A stretch of 64,000 bases of DNA from Solirubrobacteraceae bacterium (lineage in GTDB: Bacteria; Actinomycetota; Thermoleophilia; Solirubrobacterales; Solirubrobacteraceae): contig JALNWQ010000016.1 in NCBI GenBank assembly GCA_023230855.1, positions 1 to 64,000 on the forward strand. The letters are read 5' to 3'. This document shows, piece by piece, positions 35,297 to 43,526 of this stretch. A program made the translations under genes and the position numbers. Within the stretch, counting starts at the first letter, position 1, and every line of letters starts with the position of its first letter. The notes under the pieces are model-generated. The model saw only the letters and a program-made list of their open reading frames with translations, was not told the origin of the DNA and did no database searches.

Positions 35297-35322
35297 GTGG
35301 ACCCCGCCCCGGCGGGGTCCAC
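35297..35322 (+). terminator. Hairpin terminator after tRNA-Ser(GCU)
   Basis: GTGGACCCCG with CGGGGTCCAC around a short CCCCGG apex, eight bases past the tRNA 3' end, followed by a short T-containing stretch. Confidence 0.7.
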
Positions 35323-35409
35323 GTCGTTCGGCGACCGGGTCGCGGCGGGCCCGTTCGACGGGCGAACGTCCGGAAACCGGCCCGGCGACGGCCGCGCGAC
35401 CGGACCGCA

Positions 35410-35415
35410 TAGCCT
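35410..35415 (+). promoter_or_regulatory. -10 box TAGCCT of DAHP synthase gene
   Basis: TAGCCT ends seven bases before the GTG start at 35423; leaderless transcript expected. Confidence 0.55.
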
Positions 35416-35422
35416 GTAGGGC

Positions 35423-36814
35423 GTGAACTGGACCGTCGACGTCCCGGTGGACACGCTCCCCGCGCTTCCACCACTGCCACCCGCGCTCCGCGCAGCGCTC
35501 GACGACGCTCTGGCGCGCCCCGCGCTGCAGCAGCCCTCGTGGCCCGATCAGGCCTATGTGGCCAAGGCGCGGGCGCTCCTCGAGGCGGTTCCGCCGATCA
35601 CGATGCCGCCCGAGGTCGACCGGCTGCAGGCGCAGGTCGCGGCCGTCGCGCGCGGCGAGGCGTTCCTGCTCCAGGGCGGGGACTGCGCCGAGACCTTCGT
35701 CGACAACACCGAGGAGCACCTACGCGGCACCATCCGCACCCTGCTCCAGATGGCCGTCGTGCTGACCTACGGCGCGTCGCTGCCGGTGGTCAAGGTCGGC
35801 CGGCTCGCCGGCCAGTACGCCAAGCCGCGCAGCTCCGACGTCGACGCGCTCGGCCTGCCGTCCTACCGCGGCGACATGGTCAACGGCCTGGAGGCCGACG
35901 CCGACCTGCGCCGTCCCGACCCGGGCCGCCTGATCCGCGCGTACGCCAACGCCGCCGCGGCGCTCAACCTGTCGCGCGCGATCACCGGCAGCGGGTTCGC
36001 CGACCTGCACCACGTCCACGAGTGGAACATGGACTTCGTCCAGCAGTCCCGCGCCGGGGAGCGGTACGAGCAGGTCGCCGGCGAGATCGACCGGGCGCTG
36101 CGGTTCATGTCGGCGTGCGGCGTCGACGACTCGTCGCTGCGGACGGTCGAGCTCTTCGCCAGCCACGAGATGCTCGTCATCGACTACGAGCGCGCGCTGC
36201 TGCGGCTGCACGAGGGCCGGCTGTACGACCTGTCGGCGCACCAGCTGTGGATCGGCGAGCGGACCCGTCAGCTCGACGGCGCGCACGTCGCGCTCGCGGC
36301 CCTCATCGCCAACCCCGTCGGGGTGAAGATCGGGCCGAAGACGACGCCCGAGACCGCCGTCGAGCTCGTCGAGCGCCTCGATCCCGACCGGGTCGACGGT
36401 CGCGTGACGCTCGTGTCGCGGATGGGCAACGACAAGGTCCGCGACGTGCTGCCGGCGATCGTCGAGGCGGTGCGCGACAGCGGCCACCTCGTCGTGTGGC
36501 AGTGCGACCCGATGCACGGCAACACCGAGGAGTCGCCGTCGGGCCACAAGACCCGCCACTTCGACCGCGTCGTCGACGAGGTCAAGGGCTTCTTCGAGGT
36601 CCACCACGCGCTCGGGACGCATCCCGGCGGGATCCACGTCGAGAACACCGGCGAGGACGTCACCGAGTGCCTCGGCGGCGCGCAGGAGATCTCGCACGAG
36701 CAGCTCGGGTCGCGGTACGAGACCGCGTGCGACCCGCGGCTCAACACCCAGCAGTCGCTGGAGCTGGCGTTCCTCGTCGCCGAGATGCTCCGCGCGGCGC
36801 CCGGCCGCCGCTAG
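35423..36814 (+). CDS. 3-deoxy-7-phosphoheptulonate synthase, class II
   Basis: 463 residues. Catalyses the first shikimate-pathway step, joining phosphoenolpyruvate and erythrose 4-phosphate. Class II (plant/mycobacterial AroG type) signatures: 'LLQGGDCAETFVD' with the metal-binding Cys, 'VGRLAGQYAKPRSS', 'SHEMLVIDYE', 'VGVKIGPKT', and 'WQCDPMHGNTE' with 'GGIHVENTGEDVTECLGG'. Length matches the class. GTG start behind a TAGCCT -10 box; a strong hairpin follows. Confidence 0.96.
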   Translation: MNWTVDVPVDTLPALPPLPPALRAALDDALARPALQQPSWPDQAYVAKARALLEAVPPITMPPEVDRLQAQVAAVARGEAFLLQGGDCAETFVDNTEEHLRGTIRTLLQMAVVLTYGASLPVVKVGRLAGQYAKPRSSDVDALGLPSYRGDMVNGLEADADLRRPDPGRLIRAYANAAAALNLSRAITGSGFADLHHVHEWNMDFVQQSRAGERYEQVAGEIDRALRFMSACGVDDSSLRTVELFASHEMLVIDYERALLRLHEGRLYDLSAHQLWIGERTRQLDGAHVALAALIANPVGVKIGPKTTPETAVELVERLDPDRVDGRVTLVSRMGNDKVRDVLPAIVEAVRDSGHLVVWQCDPMHGNTEESPSGHKTRHFDRVVDEVKGFFEVHHALGTHPGGIHVENTGEDVTECLGGAQEISHEQLGSRYETACDPRLNTQQSLELAFLVAEMLRAAPGRR

Positions 36815-36825
36815 CCGTCCCGCCC

Positions 36826-36858
36826 GGCCACGGACCCGGCGTCGCGGGGTCCGTGGCC
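36826..36858 (+). terminator. Hairpin terminator after DAHP synthase
   Basis: 12-bp perfect stem GGCCACGGACCC/GGGTCCGTGGCC with a nine-base loop, starting 12 bases past the stop codon. Confidence 0.75.
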
Positions 36859-36923
36859 ACGGGGCGCCCGGGACCGTCCGGGCGATCGGCCCACGTCGGG
36901 CGGCGGAGCGACGGTCAGCCCGG

Positions 36924-37820
36924 TCAGCCGGCGGTCCCGGTCGACGGCGCGGGCGTCGCGTCGTCGATCCCGTCGGGCCGCTGCGGCGACGGGGCCGACC
37001 CGTAGTCGCTCATCCGCACGTCGATCTTCGTCCGGCCGGCGGACGCGGCGGCGGGGCCGAACACGTCGGCCGCCGCGAAGTCCTGCTGGAGCCGGTAGGT
37101 GAGGCCCGCGTCGTCGATGCACGCGGTGACCGGGATCGCCGCCCCGTCCGGCGCTCCGTCGATGAGCGCCTTGGCGGTCGGGTCGTTCACGTTGTCGACG
37201 ACGTCGGCGACCGCCACCTCGGCGGTGAACGACCGGCACCGCACGCCGTCGTAGGTCTCGACGTCGCCCACCCCGGTGATCCGCGCCTTCTGCAGCTGCT
37301 GCGCCTGGGCGAGCGGGTCGCTCGAGCCGACCGGGTTCTGCGTGACGACCCAGTCCGACCCACCGGGCGGCTGGATGTACACCCGGTCGTTCTCGCCGTA
37401 CCCCTTGAGGCGGACCTCCTGCGAGCCCTGCTTGACGGTCTGGTCGAGCGCGTAGCGCTGCTCGACGAGGTCGGCGGTGCCCTCGGCGCTCGTCGCGATC
37501 GGGCCGGACGACATCTCCAGTCGCAGGCGCGCGGTCCGCGCCTTCGTCGTCGAGTCGGCGCTGCGCTCCAGCGCCGCGCGGATCGCCTGCTCGCCGTCGC
37601 CGGGCACGCCGGCGGAGGGCGCTCCGCCGGCGCCCCCGGTCGGCGTGGTGGCGGTCGGCGTCGATCCGGTGGTCGTCGTGGTCGGGTCCGGGTCGTCGTC
37701 GCCGCAGGCGGTGACGCCGAGCGACGCGAGGACGAGCAGCGCGGCGACCGCCGGACGCGTGCCGCGGCGGTCTCTGGTCCGCGGCCCGGGGACGGCGGGC
37801 TGGTGCAGGTGGTGGGACAT
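36924..37820 (-). CDS. LppX/LprG-like lipoprotein
   Basis: 298 residues. Signal peptide with lipobox 'LGVTAC' (Cys near residue 39), then a Thr/Pro/Gly linker and a LolA-like beta domain: 'TARLRLEMSSGPIATSAEGTADLV' and 'VYIQPPGGSDWVV' resemble the LppX_LprAFG family of lipid-binding lipoproteins and related DUF lipoproteins. Probably carries lipid or glycolipid at the outer face of the membrane; the ligand is unknown. A TACGCT -10 box lies seven bases before the ATG. Divergent from the ABC exporter genes. Confidence 0.7.
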   Translation of the reverse strand: MSHHLHQPAVPGPRTRDRRGTRPAVAALLVLASLGVTACGDDDPDPTTTTTGSTPTATTPTGGAGGAPSAGVPGDGEQAIRAALERSADSTTKARTARLRLEMSSGPIATSAEGTADLVEQRYALDQTVKQGSQEVRLKGYGENDRVYIQPPGGSDWVVTQNPVGSSDPLAQAQQLQKARITGVGDVETYDGVRCRSFTAEVAVADVVDNVNDPTAKALIDGAPDGAAIPVTACIDDAGLTYRLQQDFAAADVFGPAAASAGRTKIDVRMSDYGSAPSPQRPDGIDDATPAPSTGTAG

Positions 37821-37827
37821 GCGTCAC

Positions 37828-37833
37828 AGCGTA
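37828..37833 (-). promoter_or_regulatory. -10 box TACGCT of lipoprotein gene
   Basis: Minus-strand TACGCT seven bases before the ATG at 37820. Confidence 0.5.
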
Positions 37834-37994
37834 GGCGCCGTTCGACGTGCGACGACCTCCGTGAGACGCGTACCACGTACGCGGGTGAGGGGCGCCACCC
37901 GGGCCGTTCCGCCTCGCGAGCGCCGCCGCGCCAGGGTGGGCCCACGGTGAGCGGCAGGGCGCCGGGTTGCGTCGGGGGCGCGACGACCCACGCC

Positions 37995-38000
37995 TATGTT
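37995..38000 (+). promoter_or_regulatory. -10 box TATGTT of ABC exporter operon
   Basis: TATGTT ends seven bases before the ATG at 38008. It overlaps a second in-frame ATG at 37996, which argues that 38008 is the used start. Confidence 0.5.
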
Positions 38001-38007
38001 GGGCGCG

Positions 38008-38949
38008 ATGTCGGCGCCCACGTCCCCGTCCGCGCCCGGCCGCGTCGACGGCGTCCGGATGACCGGCCTGTCGCGGTCGTTCGCCACGCCCCAGGGCCCG
38101 GTCCACGCGGTCCGCGGCGTGGACCTCGCCATCGGCGTGGGCGAGACCGTCGCGCTGCTCGGGCCGAACGGGGCGGGCAAGTCGACCGCGATCGAGATGC
38201 TCCTCGGGCTCACCACCCCGGATTCGGGCACGGTGACGGTGCTCGGCCGGGACCCGTCGACCGCGGTCGCCGCGGGCCGGGTCGGCGCGATGCTGCAGAC
38301 CGGATCGCTCATCCGCAACGTCCACGTCCGCGAGATCGTCGCGATGATGGCGGCGCTGCACCCGGGCGCGCGGGACGTCGACGAGACGCTGGCGCTGACC
38401 GGCCTGGACGGCATCGCCCGCCACTGGACGCACAAGCTGTCGGGCGGCCAGATCCAGCGCGTGCGGTTCGCCCTGGCCATCGCGGGCGACCCGGAGCTGC
38501 TCGTGCTCGACGAGCCGACGGTGGCGATGGACGTCGAGGGCCGCCGGGCGTTCTGGGCGACGATGCGCACGCTCGCGGAACGCGGCACCACGATCCTCTT
38601 CGCGACGCACCACCTCGAGGAGGCGGACGCCTACGCCGACCGCGTCGTCCTGCTGGCCCACGGACGGGTCGTCGCCGACGGGCCCCCGACCGAGGTCAAG
38701 GCGGTCGTGGGGTCCCGCACGATCCGGGCGACGCTCCCCGACGTCGACCCCGCGTCGCTCGACCGGTTGCCGGGGGTGACCGCGAGCGAGCGTCGCGGCG
38801 ACGCCGTGCTCCTGCGGTGCTCCGACTCCGACGCCGCGCTGCGCGCGTTGCTCGCCGACCACCCGGAGGCCCGCGACCTGGAGGTCCGCGGAGTCGGCCT
38901 GGAGGAGGCGTTCGTGCAGCTCACCGTGGACCGGGAGGACGACCGATGA
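38008..38949 (+). CDS. ABC-2 type transporter ATP-binding protein (DrrA-like)
   Basis: 313 residues. Walker A 'GPNGAGKST' near 53, Q-loop in 'GAMLQTGSLIRNVHV', signature 'LSGGQIQRVRFALAIAG' near 144, Walker B 'LLVLDEPTVAMD' and H-loop 'FATHHLEEAD'; a C-terminal regulatory extension of about 80 residues as in DrrA/NodI-type exporters. Energises export of a small molecule, drug or polymer with the permease whose ATG overlaps its stop (ATGA). Confidence 0.93.
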   Translation: MSAPTSPSAPGRVDGVRMTGLSRSFATPQGPVHAVRGVDLAIGVGETVALLGPNGAGKSTAIEMLLGLTTPDSGTVTVLGRDPSTAVAAGRVGAMLQTGSLIRNVHVREIVAMMAALHPGARDVDETLALTGLDGIARHWTHKLSGGQIQRVRFALAIAGDPELLVLDEPTVAMDVEGRRAFWATMRTLAERGTTILFATHHLEEADAYADRVVLLAHGRVVADGPPTEVKAVVGSRTIRATLPDVDPASLDRLPGVTASERRGDAVLLRCSDSDAALRALLADHPEARDLEVRGVGLEEAFVQLTVDREDDR

Positions 38950-39683
38950 TCACCGTCCCGTACGCCCGCTTCGAGCTCGTGCGGTTGCTGCGCAACCGGC
39001 AGTTCATGATCTTCGCGGTCGGGTTCCCGCTCGTCCTGTACTTCCTCATGGCGGGACCGAACCGTGACGAGGCGGACTTCGGCGACTCGGGGATCCCGGC
39101 GCCGGTCTACTACATGGTGAGCATGGTCGCGTGGGGCACCATGATGTCGATGCTCTCGACCGGCGCCCGGATCGCCGGCGAGCGCTCGGCCGGATGGAAC
39201 CGTCAGCTGCGGGTGACCCCGTTGACGGGACGGGCGTACCTGCTGACGAAGCTCGCCACCGGGTTCGCGATGGCCGGCATCGCGATGGTCACGCTCTACG
39301 CGTCCGGGGTGGTGCTCGGGGTCCGGCTCGACGGCGGTCGGTGGGTGACGATGACCGCGCTCATCCTCGTCGGGCTGCTGCCGTTCGCCGCGCTCGGCGT
39401 GCTCATGGGGCACCGCCTGTCGATCGACGCGGTCGGCCCGGTGATGGGCGGCGGGGTCGGCCTGCTCGCGTTCGTCAGCGGGTTCTGGTTCCCGTCGGAC
39501 CCCGGGTCGACGCTCGACGACGTCGGCCGCCAGCTGCCGTCGTACTGGCTCGTGCAGGCCGGACACGTCGGGATCGGCGGCGACGCCTGGCCGCTCCACG
39601 GCTGGATCGTCCTCGTCACGTGGACGGCGTTGCTGTCGCTCCTGGCGATCCGGGCCTACCTCGGCGACACCGACCGCCTGTGA
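38946..39683 (+). CDS. ABC-2 type transporter permease
   Basis: 245 residues with six helices, beginning 'RFELVRLLRNRQFMIFAVGFPLVLYFLM' and including 'GERSAGWNRQLRVTPLTGRAYLLTKL', the amphipathic loop typical of ABC-2 permeases. Translationally coupled to the ATPase. Substrate not predictable. It is convergent with the anti-sigma gene across about 120 bases that hold no clear hairpin. Confidence 0.9.
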   Translation: MITVPYARFELVRLLRNRQFMIFAVGFPLVLYFLMAGPNRDEADFGDSGIPAPVYYMVSMVAWGTMMSMLSTGARIAGERSAGWNRQLRVTPLTGRAYLLTKLATGFAMAGIAMVTLYASGVVLGVRLDGGRWVTMTALILVGLLPFAALGVLMGHRLSIDAVGPVMGGGVGLLAFVSGFWFPSDPGSTLDDVGRQLPSYWLVQAGHVGIGGDAWPLHGWIVLVTWTALLSLLAIRAYLGDTDRL

Positions 39684-39800
39684 GCGGAGGCCCGGCGCCG
39701 TGGCCGGACCTCCCGCCCGACCGGCGGATGGCCGACGCGGGACCCGCGTCGCCGACCCGACGCCCCGGATCGACCACGACGGGCCGTCGCCGGCCCGCGG

Positions 39801-40628
39801 TCAGAGCCCCGCGGTGAGGACGACGTCGCCGGTCGGCGCCGACGATCCTCCCGGCGGCTCGTCGGTGACCGCGAACGCGTCGGCGCCGTCCGCGTCCGGC
39901 AGCGGCGTGGTCGCCCGGCCGCGTCGGTCGACGTCGAAGAGGACCGTCGTCGCGACCGGGTCCCCGTCGACGATCCGCCACACCTGGTAGCGGCGACCGT
40001 CGCGCGGGGCGGGCAGGCCGTCGACCTCCAGGCGCAACGTCCCGTCGTCGCGCACGATCCGGGCGGTCCCGTCCGGGGCGACCCGCCGGTCGACCTCGCC
40101 GAGGACCGGGCCCGCGGGCGACGGACCACCGCCGCCGACGAGGGCGACCGGCACCGCGACGAGCGCGACGAGCACCGCGACGAGCGCGGCGATCCCGGGA
40201 CGCGACGTGAGGATGCCGAGCCGTCGGGCGCGCCGGCGCGTCGCCGCGTCGTCGGCGCCGCGCCGGCGTCCCGGGCCGACGGGGGACCCGGGTGCTCGTC
40301 CCGGGTCGACGTCGCTCCCCCGCTCGCGGTCCGGGTCGGCATCCGCTCCGCGCTCCCGTCGCGGGTCGACGTCGGACGCCGCCGCGAACAGCGTCGCCTC
40401 CTCGCGGACCCGGCCGAGCACCGCGTCCCGGACGGACGGCGACGGCGTGGCCGGTGGCCGCGGCACGTCGAGCAGGGCGTCCCGGACCGGCAGCAGCGCC
40501 TCGACCTCGCGGCGGCAGGCGTCGCTCTCGGCCATGTGCGCCCGGACCGCGTCGGCCTCCTCGGGCGTGCACGCCCCGAGGACGTACGAGCCGATGAGCT
40601 CGGCGATGCGGGGGTCGATGCCGCTCAC
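39801..40628 (-). CDS. Anti-sigma factor, RskA/RsdA type
   Basis: 275 residues. N-terminal anti-sigma domain 'RIAELIGSYVLGACTPEEADAV' resembles RskA. The zinc motif is incomplete: HxxxSxxC, with Ser at the first Cys position, which fits the non-zinc RskA group. A long Asp/Arg/Pro-rich repeat (residues 90-135) precedes one membrane helix ('IAALVAVLVALVAVPVALV') and an RskA-C-like extracytoplasmic domain ('YQVWRIVDGDPVATTVLFDVD'). The GTG at 40628 overlaps the sigma gene stop. It should sequester the adjacent ECF sigma factor at the membrane. Confidence 0.85.
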   Translation of the reverse strand: MSGIDPRIAELIGSYVLGACTPEEADAVRAHMAESDACRREVEALLPVRDALLDVPRPPATPSPSVRDAVLGRVREEATLFAAASDVDPRRERGADADPDRERGSDVDPGRAPGSPVGPGRRRGADDAATRRRARRLGILTSRPGIAALVAVLVALVAVPVALVGGGGPSPAGPVLGEVDRRVAPDGTARIVRDDGTLRLEVDGLPAPRDGRRYQVWRIVDGDPVATTVLFDVDRRGRATTPLPDADGADAFAVTDEPPGGSSAPTGDVVLTAGL

Positions 40629-41209
40629 GACGCACCCCCGGCCGCCAGGGCGGACCGCATGCGCGCGAGTCCGCGGTTGACCCGCGCCTTGACCGTGCCG
40701 AGCGGCACGTCGAGGAGCTCGGCGATCTCGGTGTGGCTGTAGCCGGAGTAGAACGCCAGCTCGATCGCGCGGCGCTGGTCGCCGTTGAGCTCGTCGAGCA
40801 GCGACCGGGTCTCGGCCGCCGACGTGCGCCGCATCGCCTCGGGCTCGGTCCCCTCGTCGGCGGGGGCGGCGTGCCGCTCCGCCAGGGCCTCGTCGTGCAC
40901 CTCGTGCTCCTTGTCGCGGCTGACGCGTCGTAGGTGGTCGATCGCCCGGTTGCGCACGACGGTGAGCAACCAGGATCGGACCTCGCCGCGGTCCGCGTCG
41001 AATCGCGACGCGGACCGCCACACGGCGAGGAACGCCTCCTGGCAGACGTCGTCGGCGGCCTGCCGGCTGCCGACGATGCGGTACGCCAGCGCGTAGGCGG
41101 ACCCGACGTGACGGTCGTAGAGCGCCTCGAACGCCTCGGCGTCCATCCGCCGCACGCGGGCCATGAGCGCACCGTCGGGCAGGTCGGCGGGATCGACGGG
41201 GGGCGTCAT
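40625..41209 (-). CDS. ECF RNA polymerase sigma factor (SigK-like)
   Basis: 194 residues. Region 2 'EAFEALYDRHVGSAYALAYRIVGSRQAADDVCQEAFLAVW' (in part) and 'RSWLLTVVRNRAIDHLRR', then region 4 'QRRAIELAFYSGYSHTEIAELL' with 'PLGTVKARVNRGL'. With the overlapping anti-sigma gene it forms a sigK-rskA-like switch. Two ferritin-like genes precede it on the same strand with short gaps (23 bases), so they are likely in its operon or regulon. Confidence 0.93.
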   Translation of the reverse strand: MTPPVDPADLPDGALMARVRRMDAEAFEALYDRHVGSAYALAYRIVGSRQAADDVCQEAFLAVWRSASRFDADRGEVRSWLLTVVRNRAIDHLRRVSRDKEHEVHDEALAERHAAPADEGTEPEAMRRTSAAETRSLLDELNGDQRRAIELAFYSGYSHTEIAELLDVPLGTVKARVNRGLARMRSALAAGGAS

Positions 41210-41232
41210 CGTGGTCGTGCCGGGGCGGGCGG

Positions 41233-41862
41233 TCAGCTCGTGATCAGCGGCGTGATGGCCTTCTCGACCGCGGCCTTGTCGCTGGCGGTGTCGAACGCCT
41301 GGGGCGCCGGCGGCTTGCCGCGCAGGAGCCGGATGACCGCGGCGTGCCGCGCCTCGACCTGGACGATCGACCCGGCCGCGCCGAGGACCTCCTTGCTGCG
41401 GATCGACGTGGCCGCGCCGTTGTAGGCGCTGACGCCGGTGTCCTCGAGGGTGTTCGCGAGCTTGAGGAACGAGTCCTGGTCGGTCATGGGGAACCGGAAC
41501 TTCGGGGACTCGACGGGCTTGCCGCCGAGGTCGGCGATCGTCTTGCGCAGCGCGCCGACGTGCTCGGCCTCCTCGCGGCCGAACGTCTTGGCGGCGTCGG
41601 CGACGTCGCCCTTCAGGCCGAGCTTGCGGCCGACGCGGTAGAAGTCGGCCTCGAGGTACTCGAGGGTCAGGGCGAAGTTGAGGATGTCGACGTCGCTCAT
41701 CTTCGTCTGCGCGAACGCCCGGTCGAGGGACGGGCCGAGGAGCCCGGCGCCGTAGACGGCGCCGGTGGCGAGGGCGGCCTTGAGGATGAACGCCTGGCGG
41801 GTGTCGCCGGTGATCTCGATCGCGTCGAGTCGGGGCGCGGCGGCGTGGTCGTGCTGGAGCAT
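41233..41862 (-). CDS. Ferritin-like domain protein, exported
   Basis: 209 residues. A hydrophobic N-terminal segment (about 24-45) is followed by a four-helix ferritin-like domain: 'LNFALTLEYLEADFYRVG', 'GREEAEHVGALRKTIADLGG', 'LEDTGVSAYNGA' and 'SIVQVEARHAAVIRLLRG'. The Glu and ExxH residues for a di-iron site are present. It belongs to the desiccation-associated ferritin-like (PF13668-type) family. A paralogue lies 13 bases upstream. GAGAGG ribosome site. Confidence 0.82.
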   Translation of the reverse strand: MLQHDHAAAPRLDAIEITGDTRQAFILKAALATGAVYGAGLLGPSLDRAFAQTKMSDVDILNFALTLEYLEADFYRVGRKLGLKGDVADAAKTFGREEAEHVGALRKTIADLGGKPVESPKFRFPMTDQDSFLKLANTLEDTGVSAYNGAATSIRSKEVLGAAGSIVQVEARHAAVIRLLRGKPPAPQAFDTASDKAAVEKAITPLITS

Positions 41863-41875
41863 GGTGGCGGTCCTC

Positions 41876-42550
41876 TCAGGCGACGATGTAGGGCTTGACC
41901 GCGGCGAGCACGGCCTTCTCGTCGGCGGGCTTGGCGAACGCGCCGTCGGGGGTGGGCGGCTTGCCGAGCAGCTGGTTGAGCGCGGCGGCGTGGCGGGCCT
42001 CGACCGAGTGGATGCTGAGGGCGGCGGCGAGGATCTCGGGGTTCTTGATCTCGCCGGCCTTGCCGAGGTAGGCGGCGGCGCCGAGGTTCTCGACGACCCG
42101 GGCGAGCTCGAGCACCTGGGTGCGGGACTCGAGCGGGAACGTCGTCTCGGGCGCCTCCACGGGCGTGCCGCCGAGCTTCTCGATCGTCGCCTTGAGCGCG
42201 TCGACGTGCTGCTGCTCGCTGTCGCCGAAGGTCTTCGCGAGCTCGGTCTCCGCCTTGCGCAGCAGATCGGCCTCGAGCACCTTGGCGTAGAAGTCCGCCT
42301 CGAGGTACTCGAGCGTCAGGGCGTAGTTCAGGATCTTCAGGTCGCCGGCGCTGCCGGACGCGGTGGTGGTCGTCATCCCGCCGGCCGCGACGGGCTCGTC
42401 GTCATCGCCGCCGCACGCGGCGAGCAGCAGCGCCGCCGCTCCGGCGCCACCCGCTCCGGCGGCGCGGAGCAGGCCGCGCCGCGATCGCCCGGGGGCGTCG
42501 GGCCGCGGGGTGGGCGGCGGGTCGACGGCAGGGTCTCGGGTCGTGGTCAT
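41876..42550 (-). CDS. Ferritin-like domain lipoprotein with Tat-like signal
   Basis: 224 residues. 'SRRGLLRAAGAGGAG' is a twin-arginine-type signal and 'LLLAAC' a lipobox, so it is probably folded before export and lipid-anchored. The ferritin-like domain matches its neighbour in order: 'LNYALTLEYLEADFYAKV', 'GDSEQQHVDALKATIEKLGG', 'VVENLGAAAYLGKA', 'SIHSVEARHAAALNQLLG'. Tandem duplication with one Tat/lipoprotein and one simpler export signal. The start at 42550 has AGAGGAG upstream. Confidence 0.82.
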   Translation of the reverse strand: MTTTRDPAVDPPPTPRPDAPGRSRRGLLRAAGAGGAGAAALLLAACGGDDDEPVAAGGMTTTTASGSAGDLKILNYALTLEYLEADFYAKVLEADLLRKAETELAKTFGDSEQQHVDALKATIEKLGGTPVEAPETTFPLESRTQVLELARVVENLGAAAYLGKAGEIKNPEILAAALSIHSVEARHAAALNQLLGKPPTPDGAFAKPADEKAVLAAVKPYIVA

Positions 42551-42685
42551 CGCTGGGCTCCTCTGGCCTTCGGGGGGACTCACGGACGACTACGCGCCGG
42601 GCGGGTCATCGGATGCATCGGGATCGGCGCCACGGCGCGTCGGCGTGCCCCGACCGGCGGTCCGCCGACGTCGGCGACGGCGGGG

Positions 42686-42745
42686 TGCAGGCGGTGGGTG
42701 CGCCACGCTCCGACGTCACGGTTGCAGGCGGTGGATGCGCCACGC
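42686..42745. repeat. 23-bp duplication of the pdxH 3' end
   Basis: 42723-42745, the last coding bases of pdxH, is repeated with one change at 42686-42708, just beyond its stop codon at 42716-42718. Period 37 bases. Confidence 0.6.
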
Positions 42746-43363
42746 GTCACCGTCGCGACGGTAGACGAGACGGTCGTGGAGCCGGTCCGGTCGTCCCTGC
42801 CACAACTCGACCTCGTCGGGCCGGACGCGGTAGCCGCCCCAGTGCGGTGGGAGGGGGATGGTGGCGTCGTCGGGATGCTCGGCGCGTGCCCGGGCCATCC
42901 GGCGCTCCAGGGCGGCGCGGTCCTCGATCGGCGCGCTCTGGTGCGACGCCCATGCCGACAGGCGACTGCCGACGGGCCGGGTGGCGAAGTACGCGGCGGC
43001 CTCGTCCCGCGCGACCGGCTCGCACGGCCCGCTCACGCGGACCTGCCGGTGCAGGCGCTGCCAGTGGAGGCAGAGCGCGGCGTGTGGGTTGTCGTGGAGG
43101 TCGCGTCCCTTGCGGGAGTCGTGGTTGGTGAAGAACGTCAGGCCGCGCGCGTCGAGGCCCTTGAGCAGGACCATCCGCACCGAGGGGCGTCCGTGCGCGT
43201 CGGCGGTGGCGAGCGCCGTCGCGGTGACCTCGGTCGCGTCGTCGAGGAGGTCGTACGCCTCGTCGATCCAGCGGCGGAGCTGGATGATCGGGTCGCCGTC
43301 GATCCGCGCGGGTTCGAGCGGCTCGCCGTCGTAGGTCCGTCGCCGCCCGCCGAGGTCGCCCAT
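42716..43363 (-). CDS. pdxH: Pyridoxamine 5'-phosphate oxidase
   Basis: 215 residues, usual length. FMN enzyme that oxidises pyridoxine/pyridoxamine phosphate to pyridoxal phosphate. Hallmarks: 'RPSVRMVLLKGLDARGLTFFTNHDSRKGRDL' (in part), 'WQRLHRQVRVSG', 'YFATRPVGSRLSAWASHQS', 'PHWGGYRVRPDEVELWQG' and C-terminal 'DRLVYRRDGDAWRIHRLQP' with the conserved W-R-L-P ending. Confidence 0.95.
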   Translation of the reverse strand: MGDLGGRRRTYDGEPLEPARIDGDPIIQLRRWIDEAYDLLDDATEVTATALATADAHGRPSVRMVLLKGLDARGLTFFTNHDSRKGRDLHDNPHAALCLHWQRLHRQVRVSGPCEPVARDEAAAYFATRPVGSRLSAWASHQSAPIEDRAALERRMARARAEHPDDATIPLPPHWGGYRVRPDEVELWQGRPDRLHDRLVYRRDGDAWRIHRLQP

Positions 43364-43430
43364 CGGATGGATCCTGCCACGGCGGAGCCTGCCCCGGCCG
43401 GCGAGCTCCACCCCCGGCGCCGTGCCACGG

Positions 43431-43526
43431 GCGCGTCAGCGGACGGTCGCGTCGACGGTGAGCGCGCGCCGGGCAGCGGGCGGCCGCGTGCACGGCGAGC
43501 GTGAGCGCGTCAGCGGACGGTCGCGT
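43431..43526. repeat. Duplicated 3' end of the protease gene
   Basis: A 22-base exact repeat at 43431-43452 and 43505-43526. The second copy spans the stop codon of the HExxH protease gene. A further 16-base piece ('cgcgtgcacggcgagc') is repeated at 43485 and 43523. The region lies between pdxH and the protease. Confidence 0.6.
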
